A DNA stretch of 15,002 nucleotides from Alphaproteobacteria bacterium (GTDB lineage: Bacteria > Pseudomonadota > Alphaproteobacteria > UBA3830). The position numbers were made by a program, and so were the translations under genes. Below the pieces are notes generated by a model, which saw only the letters and a program-made list of their open reading frames with translations, was not told the origin of the DNA and ran no database searches. Location: positions 1 to 15,002 of the forward strand of contig JAFQBQ010000117.1 of NCBI GenBank assembly GCA_017416635.1. Direction: 5' to 3'. How positions within the stretch are numbered: the stretch's first letter is position 1; each line of letters begins with the position of its first letter. This document shows positions 6,269 to 13,881 of the stretch, piece by piece.

Positions 6269-7315
6269 ATGCGACACTTAACCAGAATTCTGTTCGGACG
6301 CGTTTTTATAGCGACTTTTTACTCCACTATCGCACTGACGTTTTGCGCGTGGATGGTACAAGCTTCTAAATATTTGGATGTCTTGACCAACAATGTGAGT
6401 CTCATGAGATTTTTTCGATTCACATCGCTTTTGTCGATAGACATTATCGTATTTATTCTGCCGATTTCTTTCGCAATATCTGCAGCTTTTGTTTATTTGC
6501 GATTTACCGAATCCAATCAGCTGTTAGCATTGCAGTCAGCAGGAATTTCTCCAAGAAAAATACTAAGACCGATAATATCTTTAGGTTTAATTATTACCGG
6601 CCTTTTGTATGTATGTAACGCATATATATCTCCGTTAGCTTGGCGAGAATTTCGCAATATGGAATTCCAGATAAAAAACAATATCGAGCCGCCGACCAAT
6701 GCCGGACTGATTTTTTCCGGAAATGATGTTTCAGTATATGCGCAAAAATATCTCGGAAGATTAACTTTCGGAAATATAATCATCATAGATTCGCGTACAC
6801 CGAATAAAGTTTGCAGTATGTCTGCTAAATTCGGAACATTAAGTGAAAACATCTTAATTTTAAAAGACGGAGAGAGGTCAGAAGTTAATTTTGCGAAAAA
6901 ACAAAATTCAAAGACCTCGTTTGGTTCATATGTATATGATTTAAACGAAATTTTAAAGCAACAGCATCCGCAACGTCGAGCGAACGAATATTTTATACAT
7001 GAGTTATTCAGTGCTGACTCTAATGATGTAGATAAAAACAAGGAAAATGTCGCGATGTTTCATCAAAAAATGGCGACTCCGCTACTTGCGTTGATATTTC
7101 CGTTGATGGCTTTTTACTTTATTGCATTAGCACCGTATAAAAGAGATACTTCATACTTGCGAATGGCTAAATTGATTTGTGTAATTATAGTTATACAGGG
7201 GATTTCGCTTGCTTTTGCAAATATTTCGGCTCGAAATGAGTTATTCATAGCGATTAATTATTTATTCTTGGCTGCGATGTTGATGTTTTCAATTTGGTTG
7301 ATGAGGAAGAAGTGA
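6269..7315 (+). CDS. lptF: LPS export ABC transporter permease LptF
   Basis: Inner-membrane permease of the LptB2FG transporter, which extracts lipopolysaccharide from the inner membrane and pushes it onto the LptC-A-D bridge. The 348-residue protein has the YjgP/YjgQ layout: three N-terminal helices (about 12-31, 52-78, 101-122), a periplasmic beta-rich domain (about 130-245) and three C-terminal helices (about 269-288, 299-317, 323-344). The cytoplasmic coupling stretch LLALQSAGISPRKILRP at 85-101 matches the contact region for the ATPase LptB. It is first in an operon with lptG and lptD, which fixes its identity as F rather than G. The TGA stop overlaps the lptG start. lptB, lptC and lptA are not in this window. 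Confidence 0.92.
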   Translation: MRHLTRILFGRVFIATFYSTIALTFCAWMVQASKYLDVLTNNVSLMRFFRFTSLLSIDIIVFILPISFAISAAFVYLRFTESNQLLALQSAGISPRKILRPIISLGLIITGLLYVCNAYISPLAWREFRNMEFQIKNNIEPPTNAGLIFSGNDVSVYAQKYLGRLTFGNIIIIDSRTPNKVCSMSAKFGTLSENILILKDGERSEVNFAKKQNSKTSFGSYVYDLNEILKQQHPQRRANEYFIHELFSADSNDVDKNKENVAMFHQKMATPLLALIFPLMAFYFIALAPYKRDTSYLRMAKLICVIIVIQGISLAFANISARNELFIAINYLFLAAMLMFSIWLMRKK

Positions 7316-8358
7316 ATAAAACGCTATTTACATACATTTTTGTAAAGCAGTTAAAGGCATTTTTGTTCGTTTCCTTTTCTGTTTTTTTGATAATCGGATT
7401 GTTTGACTTTGTCGAAGTCAGCAGGAGATTTCCAATTTCCTCGGTTAGCGAATTTTGTTATGATTTGCAGCTTACTTTTTTACGCGTGCCGATTACTTTC
7501 TGCGAGATTTTGCATTACATTTATTTTATAGCAGCGACTTTTAGTTTGTGGGATTTGTGCCGATCACATCAAGTTACAATAATGAAGTCGGCGGGAAGAT
7601 CTCCTCAACAAATTTTGTTTCCGTTTATAATTTTTTCCTGCGTCGTCGCGCTATCCTGGCTATTTGCATTTCAGCCGCTTGGAATTTTATCTGAACAATC
7701 TTATCAAAGAAAAATTCACCCTGAAGAAGTTTCATCTTTCGAGAAAAATGAAAACATTTGGATTGACTATGGAAACAATAAAAAAGTCGCGTTCATAAAA
7801 TCAATTTTTAAAAATTCTTTTCAAAATTTTTGTATAATTGATTGGGAAAATCACAGCGAAATTCTCGCCGCATCAGGGGCAATGAAAGATGATACTTTGG
7901 TACTGAAAAATGTTTCTCTATTTCAAAATAATAAATGCAAAAATTATGATGTATATACGGTTAGCCGGAACATGTCGTTTGAACTTTTAAAATTATTATC
8001 ATTACCGGCGATTCGCCAAGATATTTATGCGCTGAGCAAAGTCTTTCAAATTGAAAAAAATCATAACTTAAGTTTGCGCGTATACGAACTTGCGTTTCAT
8101 AAATTATTAGCGAATTTCGCAACGTTCATTTTATTCGCATTGTTGGCTGCTGTTATATGTTTTCCGATTAATCGGTATAAAACAAAAACAAATATAGCGT
8201 TGCAAATGCTTTTCATTTCGTTACTGTTAAAGTTCTCAAATAATTTGCTTGAGTCATTTGCTTATACAGGTACAATGTCTGTAACGCTAGCCGCATGGGC
8301 TACGACACTGTTTCTGTCGCTCATTGCGATTGCAATTTTGGTTTGGAAAGAAGCATGA
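7312..8358 (+). CDS. lptG: LPS export ABC transporter permease LptG
   Basis: Partner permease of LptF in the LPS exporter, 348 residues with the same three-helix, periplasmic domain, three-helix plan. Landmarks are FDFVEVSRRF at 31-40 after the first helix (compare LDFVE in the family), the coupling segment VTIMKSAGRSPQQILFP at 88-104, and the C-terminal FHKLLANFATFILFALLAA helix. The start is the GTG at 7312, whose GTGA overlaps the lptF stop and follows a GAGGA site; a TTG 18 bases upstream is in frame but lacks this support. The stop overlaps the lptD ATG by four bases. The sequence is more diverged than LptF, as is common for the G subunit, but position and layout leave little doubt. Confidence 0.9.
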   Translation: MNKTLFTYIFVKQLKAFLFVSFSVFLIIGLFDFVEVSRRFPISSVSEFCYDLQLTFLRVPITFCEILHYIYFIAATFSLWDLCRSHQVTIMKSAGRSPQQILFPFIIFSCVVALSWLFAFQPLGILSEQSYQRKIHPEEVSSFEKNENIWIDYGNNKKVAFIKSIFKNSFQNFCIIDWENHSEILAASGAMKDDTLVLKNVSLFQNNKCKNYDVYTVSRNMSFELLKLLSLPAIRQDIYALSKVFQIEKNHNLSLRVYELAFHKLLANFATFILFALLAAVICFPINRYKTKTNIALQMLFISLLLKFSNNLLESFAYTGTMSVTLAAWATTLFLSLIAIAILVWKEA

Positions 8359-10514
8359 ATAAAATTTGCTGTTTGATGATTTGTTCTATAGCAACCGGTT
8401 CGGTTTTTGGCGGCGATATTACATTCATCAACTCGGATGTCACTGAATATTCAGGAAATACCATAAACTGCAAAGGAAATGTCATTGCAGTTTACGGAAG
8501 AGAAGTTGTTTCAGCAGATGCAATAAATTACGATTCGGAAAAAGATTGTTTAATCGCAGAAGGAAATGTCATTGTAAAAGATTCCATGTCGAACACGTAC
8601 TTAGCGGATAAGATTTGCGTTAAACAAAATTTCGCATCGGGATATGCCAAAAATATAAAAATCATAACTTGCGACAAAACAAGATTAGCAGCCAAAAGAT
8701 GTACTATTCGAAACAATGAATATGAATTGGAAGATGTAATATTTACGCCGTGTTATGAATGTACAGAATCGGGCTCACTTACGTGGCAATTGAAATCTCG
8801 AAACGTCATTTTCAATCCGCAAAACTATACATCTTATAAAGATGCGGTTATCGAAGCATTTGACGTCCCATTGCTTTATGTTCCGTATATCTCTCATGTA
8901 AGTACAAATTTGAAGCGCAAAAGCGGTTTTCTGCTGCCGGAATTTGCGACTTCATCGCAACAGGGATTTAGCGTACTTCCAAAATATCTTTGGTCGATTT
9001 CTGATTCTCAAGAATGCATTTTTAAACCGATTCTCTCAACTAAATTAGGACAAGTCGCATGGGCATATTACGGTTTGAGATTTCGAAATGGAGAATTTAA
9101 CATTGATGCCAGCATCACCGACACAAAATCCGTGGAGAAAAAAAGCGGAGCGACCTCAGAAGAGCAACATCGCATTGATAAAATCAGAAAATCAGGATAT
9201 CGCGGACATATTTTTTCAAAATTGAGATACGATATTAACGATAAATTTAGAATGGGATTCGATGTTAATTTATCTTCCGACAGGTATTATCTAAAGAGAT
9301 TTTCATTTTTTGATAGTGTACCAAAAACTTTAGAAACCGACGTGTTTGCGGAAGGATTTGATAGGCGAAATTACATTTATGTAAAGTCATCAATGTTTCA
9401 AACTGAACATGATGATATCGCTCCGAAAATTTTGCCGATGTTTGCTCATGATCGTTACTTCGATTTCTTAAGTGGAACTTTATCATTTGAAATGTTTGCG
9501 ATGAATCTTGCATTTCCTGAAAGCAGAAATTCTCAAAAATACATTATGAACTCCATGTGGAGCAAAGAATTTATATTGTGGAAAGGAATTCTTGCGGACA
9601 TAAGTTTCGGTGCGACGTTGCAAGGACTTCAAGTTTCTGAAAAACGTCGGTCCGACTATGATTCATATTTCCAGGCGCGACCGGTTTCTACAATAAAACT
9701 TCAGTGGCCGTTTGTTGTGACTTATCAAAGAATGGAAACAATAATTTCTCCGATTCTCGGACTAAATGCAGCAGGAAATAAAAAATATTTCGATGTTATG
9801 GAATCTCCTTTCGACGAACTTAACATAGTAAACGTTTTTTCGAACAGTAAATCAATTTCTCCATACAATATCGATTCCGGTAGTCAGTATTTTTACGGAG
9901 CAAATGTCGAGGGTTACAATTGTTCTAAAAAAATGTACAAATTAATTTGCGGAAGATCTGTGTCGCTCACAAAAGTATTAGAGCGAACAGAATCATCTGG
10001 TTTAAAATATCGTCATTCGAATATAGTCAGCGAGTTGGACGTTTTTTTAACACGATCATTGACTGCAACAATCGATGGCGATTACTCTACTCAGGATAAA
10101 AAAATAAATAAAATAGAATCGCGAATAAATTACAACTGTGATAGAGGCGCGTTTGGAATTATGGCGTTCCGAGGCAAGCAAATTTTTTGCGATCCATTTA
10201 AAGTTAATGAAGATTTGCTCGATGAAGAAATTGTGCAAAAGAAATACAAAGGTATTCAAATAAATTTGGAATATAAAATATCTAATAAACTTAAATTCAA
10301 TAATTACACAACGTTTGGAAATGAAAGTGATGACATTGTTGTGTTAGATAGAAGAAATGATCACTTAAAGTTTTTGAAAAATTCATTTGGAATAACTTAC
10401 GAAAATGAATGTGCGAAATTTTCGTTTCAATGCGAGAAGAATAATCGGCGTTCCGGAGATCTGCATCCTGAAATAGACTTCAAGATTTTAGTGCAATTGA
10501 AAAAGTTGGGATAA
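8355..10514 (+). CDS. lptD: LPS-assembly protein LptD (outer-membrane LPS translocon)
   Basis: Outer-membrane beta-barrel that, with LptE, inserts LPS into the outer leaflet. The 719-residue product has a signal peptide (about 1-20), an N-terminal OstA/LptA-like beta-jellyroll (about 22-130), the hinge TPCYEC at 131-136, and the family block LLYVPYISHVSTNLKRKSGFLLP at about 173-195, then the barrel. It ends in a typical LptD terminus (HPEIDFKILVQLKKLG). The ATG at 8355 overlaps the lptG stop (ATGA); an upstream in-frame start at 8295 would lie inside lptG and precede the signal peptide, so it was rejected. The mature protein has 14 cysteines, in the N-terminal domain (39-136) and the C-terminal barrel (523-693). 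Disulfides between domains are therefore possible, as in E. coli LptD, though the pairing here is unknown. Confidence 0.92.
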   Translation: MNKICCLMICSIATGSVFGGDITFINSDVTEYSGNTINCKGNVIAVYGREVVSADAINYDSEKDCLIAEGNVIVKDSMSNTYLADKICVKQNFASGYAKNIKIITCDKTRLAAKRCTIRNNEYELEDVIFTPCYECTESGSLTWQLKSRNVIFNPQNYTSYKDAVIEAFDVPLLYVPYISHVSTNLKRKSGFLLPEFATSSQQGFSVLPKYLWSISDSQECIFKPILSTKLGQVAWAYYGLRFRNGEFNIDASITDTKSVEKKSGATSEEQHRIDKIRKSGYRGHIFSKLRYDINDKFRMGFDVNLSSDRYYLKRFSFFDSVPKTLETDVFAEGFDRRNYIYVKSSMFQTEHDDIAPKILPMFAHDRYFDFLSGTLSFEMFAMNLAFPESRNSQKYIMNSMWSKEFILWKGILADISFGATLQGLQVSEKRRSDYDSYFQARPVSTIKLQWPFVVTYQRMETIISPILGLNAAGNKKYFDVMESPFDELNIVNVFSNSKSISPYNIDSGSQYFYGANVEGYNCSKKMYKLICGRSVSLTKVLERTESSGLKYRHSNIVSELDVFLTRSLTATIDGDYSTQDKKINKIESRINYNCDRGAFGIMAFRGKQIFCDPFKVNEDLLDEEIVQKKYKGIQINLEYKISNKLKFNNYTTFGNESDDIVVLDRRNDHLKFLKNSFGITYENECAKFSFQCEKNNRRSGDLHPEIDFKILVQLKKLG

Positions 10515-10516
10515 AT

Positions 10517-11002
10517 ATGTCAGATAAAACCAATGCTATGAGAATTTTAGATCGAATGCATATTTCGTATAAATCATATGATTATTCCGATACAAACGCG
10601 ATAAGCGGAGTTGAGGTTGCATCAGTTTTAAATCAACTTCCGGAACAAGTTTTTAAAACGCTTGTGACAGTAGCGCAATCAAATGAACATTACGTGTTTA
10701 TGATTCCCGTCGCTGAAGAATTGGATTTAAAAAAGGCCGCACGAGCCGTCCATGAAAAAAATATAGAGATGGTAAAATCAAAAACACTGCTCGGATTAAC
10801 AGGATATATTCATGGCGGATGTTCTCCAATCGGAATGAAAAAATATTTCAAAACTTGCATACACTCCAGTGCTGAAAATTTCGATACGATTATATTCAGC
10901 GCAGGGAAAATCGGTTTGCAAATCGAATTGTCTCTTCAAAATTTGAAAAAAGTAATAGACTATCAGCTAGCAGATATTATTGTAGAAAGCTCTACGCGTT
11001 AA
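10517..11002 (+). CDS. ybaK: YbaK/EbsC-family aminoacyl-tRNA deacylase (Cys-tRNA(Pro) editing type)
   Basis: Cytoplasmic trans-editing enzyme that hydrolyses mischarged tRNA, in the best-studied members Cys-tRNA(Pro). The 161-residue length is typical of a stand-alone YbaK domain. Family marks are the VFKTLV segment with the conserved Lys47-Thr48, and GGCSPIGMKK at 100-109 (GGxSPxGxKK in the family). It starts 2 bases after the lptD stop and is the last gene of the lptFGD operon. Its job is unrelated to LPS export, so linkage is probably by position only. Its end overlaps the end of rsmA on the other strand by 11 bases. The exact tRNA specificity (YbaK versus ProX-like) is inferred. Confidence 0.88.
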   Translation: MSDKTNAMRILDRMHISYKSYDYSDTNAISGVEVASVLNQLPEQVFKTLVTVAQSNEHYVFMIPVAEELDLKKAARAVHEKNIEMVKSKTLLGLTGYIHGGCSPIGMKKYFKTCIHSSAENFDTIIFSAGKIGLQIELSLQNLKKVIDYQLADIIVESSTR

Positions 11003-11834
11003 GAAGCTTCATTAGTCGAATGTAATCAGAAACAGAAATTTCTTCTGCGCGAACTGTCTGCGGATAATTAAAATCCGCCAAAATCATCGGAATATTTTTG
11101 TTAAATTTCTTCAAAGAACTGGTAACGATTTTTCGTCGATGCAAAAATGCTGTATTCAGCAACTGCGAAAATTTATCAAAATTTTGAAAATCTTCTTCAT
11201 AAGGATAAGGAATAAATTTCACTACTGTGGACGACACCTTCGGTGGCGGGAAAAAACTGCCTGGCTCCAAGTCGAAAACTTTTTCGACAGAAGATTTCCA
11301 CTGCGCCATGATTGATAATTTTCCATATGATTTTGTGTTAGGGGGCGCGAACAACCTTTCCGCCACTTCTTTTTGAAACATCAAAACCAGTTTTTCGAAC
11401 TTATCAAACGACCGCAACCATTTAAACAAAAGTGGCGACGAAATATTATAAGGTAAATTCGAAATAATAACCTGCGGCGAAATTTGTTGTTCATCAAACT
11501 GCAAAGCATCGCATTCTACTACTTCTAATTTTCTGTCGAATAGATTAGAAAGTTCGCGCCAAGCTTTTGCCCACCGCGGATCAAATTCCACAACATATAA
11601 TTTCTTTATCGGATGCTTTAAAATTTCCAAAGTAATTCCGCCAGGACCGGGGCCGACTTCCATTACAACTCTGTTCGTTAAATCACCCGCGGCAGAAACT
11701 ATCTTCCGATTTATTTTTTCATCGAACAAAAAATTCTGACCAAACCTTTTTTCAGTCTGGTTCTGGAAAGCAGAAAAAATTTTTTTGGCAGATAATTCTT
11801 CCGCAGTCTTAAAAGAAGTCAGACCAATTTCCAT
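10992..11834 (-). CDS. rsmA: 16S rRNA (adenine1518-N6/adenine1519-N6)-dimethyltransferase
   Basis: KsgA/RsmA methylates two adjacent adenines in the 3'-terminal hairpin of 16S rRNA during small-subunit assembly, using S-adenosylmethionine. Motifs in the 280-residue protein: the FGQNFLFD entry at 31-38, SAM-binding VMEVGPGPGGIT at 57-68, the acidic ribose-binding VEFD at 82-85, catalytic NLPYN at 126-130 and the FFPPPKVSSTVV segment of the C-terminal part. The ATG at 11834 lies 26 bases inside the end of surA and has no Shine-Dalgarno, so it is probably translated by coupling or re-initiation. No better start follows before the GQNF motif. The stop lies within ybaK on the opposite strand. In many proteobacteria surA, pdxA and rsmA are consecutive; here pdxA is absent between them. 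Confidence 0.93.
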   Translation of the reverse strand: MEIGLTSFKTAEELSAKKIFSAFQNQTEKRFGQNFLFDEKINRKIVSAAGDLTNRVVMEVGPGPGGITLEILKHPIKKLYVVEFDPRWAKAWRELSNLFDRKLEVVECDALQFDEQQISPQVIISNLPYNISSPLLFKWLRSFDKFEKLVLMFQKEVAERLFAPPNTKSYGKLSIMAQWKSSVEKVFDLEPGSFFPPPKVSSTVVKFIPYPYEEDFQNFDKFSQLLNTAFLHRRKIVTSSLKKFNKNIPMILADFNYPQTVRAEEISVSDYIRLMKLLNA

Positions 11835-13080
11835 ATTTTTGATCTAATTTAACATCAGCCTTTTCTTGCAACTCGCGAAGTTCTTTATTTGCTAAAGAAC
11901 TCATCTTTTCATTCAGCCAATGACTTGCGATATCGTTTTCGGTCGGCTCCGGAATTTTTTCTTCTCTTCTATCAACAACGCAGAAAACAAAGAAGGCTTT
12001 ATCGTTAGAGATAATTTCGCTCTTCTGATCTTTCTGGCACTTTCTCAATGCATTCCGCGCTTGCTCGTTCATTGATTCCAAAACTCCAGTCATTGGCTCC
12101 GAAACATAGAGCCCGATGGTTCTGGCTTGATTCAAAAAATCACGAACCTTTGCGAAATTATCTTTCAACCCTTTTAGCAAAGAAAAAGTATCCTGCCCGT
12201 TCGCATATTTTGGTTTCGGAATAGCAACTTGAATAAATTTAATCGTCGTCACTTTATCGTCGGTGCCGGCTTCTTTTTTATCTTTCAAATGCAGAAGGAA
12301 GTATCCGCGACTATTACTTACGATTTTATAATCACCGACCGATAAATTTAACAGAGCTGAATATTCTTCTCGAGAAACTTGTCCTTCGACAATCCAGCCA
12401 AGATCTCCACCGTTATTCGCATCTGAACCACTAGAAAACTGGCGAGCCAACTCCGCAAAATTACCTCCGTTACGCAAACTTTGCTCAATATTTTTGATAT
12501 GCTGCAATATTTTTTCTTGTTGTTCGTTTTTGGTTAACGGAAAAAACATTCTCTCAACATAGAAAGCTGTTTTATCCTTTCTAGATTTCACCGACTTCAT
12601 CAGTGATTTCAACTCCGACTGAGAAATTTTCACAAATTTTCCATACCGAGCTTGTATGTAAGCGATCCAGGACAAATTGCTCCGAATCTTACGTCGAACA
12701 TCTTGTTCATTGATATTTTTCGATTTTAACTCTTTCCTGAATTCTTTCGGACTCATATTATTGCGTGCAGCAATACTTTCAAAAGTTTCTGTGATCTGGC
12801 TATCATCAACCCATCCGCCCTTCGGAGAAAATTTACTAACATGTTGCCACTTCAATTTAGAATTAATCATTTCTTTGAGAACGGCAACTTTCATTTCACG
12901 ATTGTCCTGTCCGCCAGTTGTCGCTAAAACATTACGCGTTTCAGAATCCAAATCATCTTGAGTTATGATTTCTCCATTAACTATCGCTTCTATTCCTGGA
13001 TATTTTTTATCACTTTCATCCGCGAACGATAAACTATTCACTGAAAGTAACACAGCCAACGAATAAATCGTTTTTCTCAT
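11809..13080 (-). CDS. surA: periplasmic chaperone and peptidyl-prolyl isomerase SurA
   Basis: Periplasmic chaperone that escorts outer-membrane proteins, LptD among its main clients in E. coli, to the Bam complex. The 423-residue precursor has a signal peptide (about 1-20), a SurA N-terminal chaperone domain opening with IEAIVNGEIITQDDLD (30-45) and extending to about 145, a parvulin-type rotamase domain (about 171-268) with FAELARQFSSGSDANNGGDLGWI at 208-230, and a second, diverged region (about 278-375) followed by a helical tail. This is the usual SurA plan. GAGGTG precedes the ATG, and a promoter lies in the 68-bp gap after the dsbA-like gene. It overlaps rsmA at its end. Its placement beside a Dsb oxidase and opposite lptD fits a role in LptD biogenesis. 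Confidence 0.92.
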   Translation of the reverse strand: MRKTIYSLAVLLSVNSLSFADESDKKYPGIEAIVNGEIITQDDLDSETRNVLATTGGQDNREMKVAVLKEMINSKLKWQHVSKFSPKGGWVDDSQITETFESIAARNNMSPKEFRKELKSKNINEQDVRRKIRSNLSWIAYIQARYGKFVKISQSELKSLMKSVKSRKDKTAFYVERMFFPLTKNEQQEKILQHIKNIEQSLRNGGNFAELARQFSSGSDANNGGDLGWIVEGQVSREEYSALLNLSVGDYKIVSNSRGYFLLHLKDKKEAGTDDKVTTIKFIQVAIPKPKYANGQDTFSLLKGLKDNFAKVRDFLNQARTIGLYVSEPMTGVLESMNEQARNALRKCQKDQKSEIISNDKAFFVFCVVDRREEKIPEPTENDIASHWLNEKMSSLANKELRELQEKADVKLDQKYGNWSDFF

Positions 13081-13108
13081 CAGTCACCTCGAAGAAATCA
13101 CGGGTGGT

Positions 13109-13137
13109 AGGATACTATGAACCAAGCAGTAAATCAA
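13109..13137 (-). promoter_or_regulatory. sigma70-like promoter of surA-rsmA
   Basis: On the minus strand TTGATT (13137-13132), a 17-base spacer and TATCCT (13114-13109) lie in the 68-bp gap after the dsbA-like gene. The start point would fall near 13102, about 20 bases before the surA ATG. It may act alongside read-through from pyk and the dsbA-like gene. Confidence 0.45.
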
Positions 13138-13148
13138 ATTAAATTGCT

Positions 13149-13865
13149 TCAATTGGCAATCCGAGCAGAGTCTTTTTCAGATGAATTAGCTTCGTCTGAA
13201 GCATTTTGTTTTTTTAATTCACACAATTCTACTATTTTTTCGGCGTTTAGCTGCCTTTGATAAACAACATCATCGACGATAAAAGCTGGAATGGAATCTA
13301 TTTTGTGAATAATCATCGCGTCTTGCATATTTTTCATAAGTCCGGCAGAGAACTTTTTGTATATCTCAGAATTTATGTCCATGGAATTATTTACTAACTT
13401 TTTCGGACATCCCGCTTTAATGAAAATCTTTTTCAAAAATGCCTGTGCGCTCTGCTTATTTGGAGACCGCGTCCACTCATCCAAATTTTCATATATTTTT
13501 TGATAAAACAAAATTTCCTGATTTTTTTCTTCGCCACACGATCTCATTAAAACGGCAGAGTCAAATGCAGCCATGTCATCTAGGTAGCACCGCAAAATTA
13601 TTCGTAGTTGCTTTTCTTTCGTGTACATTTTTAATTTCGGAAATTCGTTTAAGAAAAAATCGCGACAATGTCCGCAAGAAAAAGATAAATACGCAACTAC
13701 GGTATGCTTGGCTTTTGGATTTCCAATGGAAACATCTGGTAGCCTGAAATCTTCGGGGATATTCAACTTCCGCAAATTCTCGACAAAGGGAGCTGACACG
13801 TCCACTTCATGAGCTGCTCCCCCTCCAAACGCAAAAATTAACGACAGAACAATCGCCCGAATCAT
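13149..13865 (-). CDS. DsbA-family periplasmic thiol:disulfide oxidoreductase, CGHC active site
   Basis: Exported thioredoxin-fold protein that probably introduces or rearranges disulfides in periplasmic and outer-membrane proteins. In the 238-residue precursor: a short signal peptide or anchor (about 1-18); the strand and redox motif AYLSFSCGHCRDF with Cys64-Gly-His-Cys67; an inserted helical domain (about 95-185); the cis-proline loop SIPAF with Pro193; and a hydrophilic tail of about 20 residues. Four more cysteines (93, 110, 153, 215) lie outside the active site. The CGHC motif is that of eukaryotic protein disulfide isomerase, not the CPHC of E. coli DsbA, so its redox potential and role (oxidase or isomerase) are open. 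It starts 16 bases after pyk with an AAAGG ribosome site, and surA follows. A DsbC/G isomerase is unlikely without the dimerisation domain. Confidence 0.85.
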   Translation of the reverse strand: MIRAIVLSLIFAFGGGAAHEVDVSAPFVENLRKLNIPEDFRLPDVSIGNPKAKHTVVAYLSFSCGHCRDFFLNEFPKLKMYTKEKQLRIILRCYLDDMAAFDSAVLMRSCGEEKNQEILFYQKIYENLDEWTRSPNKQSAQAFLKKIFIKAGCPKKLVNNSMDINSEIYKKFSAGLMKNMQDAMIIHKIDSIPAFIVDDVVYQRQLNAEKIVELCELKKQNASDEANSSEKDSARIAN

Positions 13866-13881
13866 CTTTACCTTTAAAAAA

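Noticed and set aside
7294..7311. TTG start 18 bases before the chosen lptG start
   Set aside because: The GTG at 7312 has the GTGA overlap with the lptF stop and a GAGGA site before it.
8295..8354. Upstream ATG extending LptD by 20 residues
   Set aside because: It would lie within lptG and put a hydrophilic stretch before the signal peptide.
13124..13149. AAGCA...TGCTT inverted repeat across the surA -35 box
   Set aside because: Only five paired bases with a 16-base AT-rich loop; easily chance.
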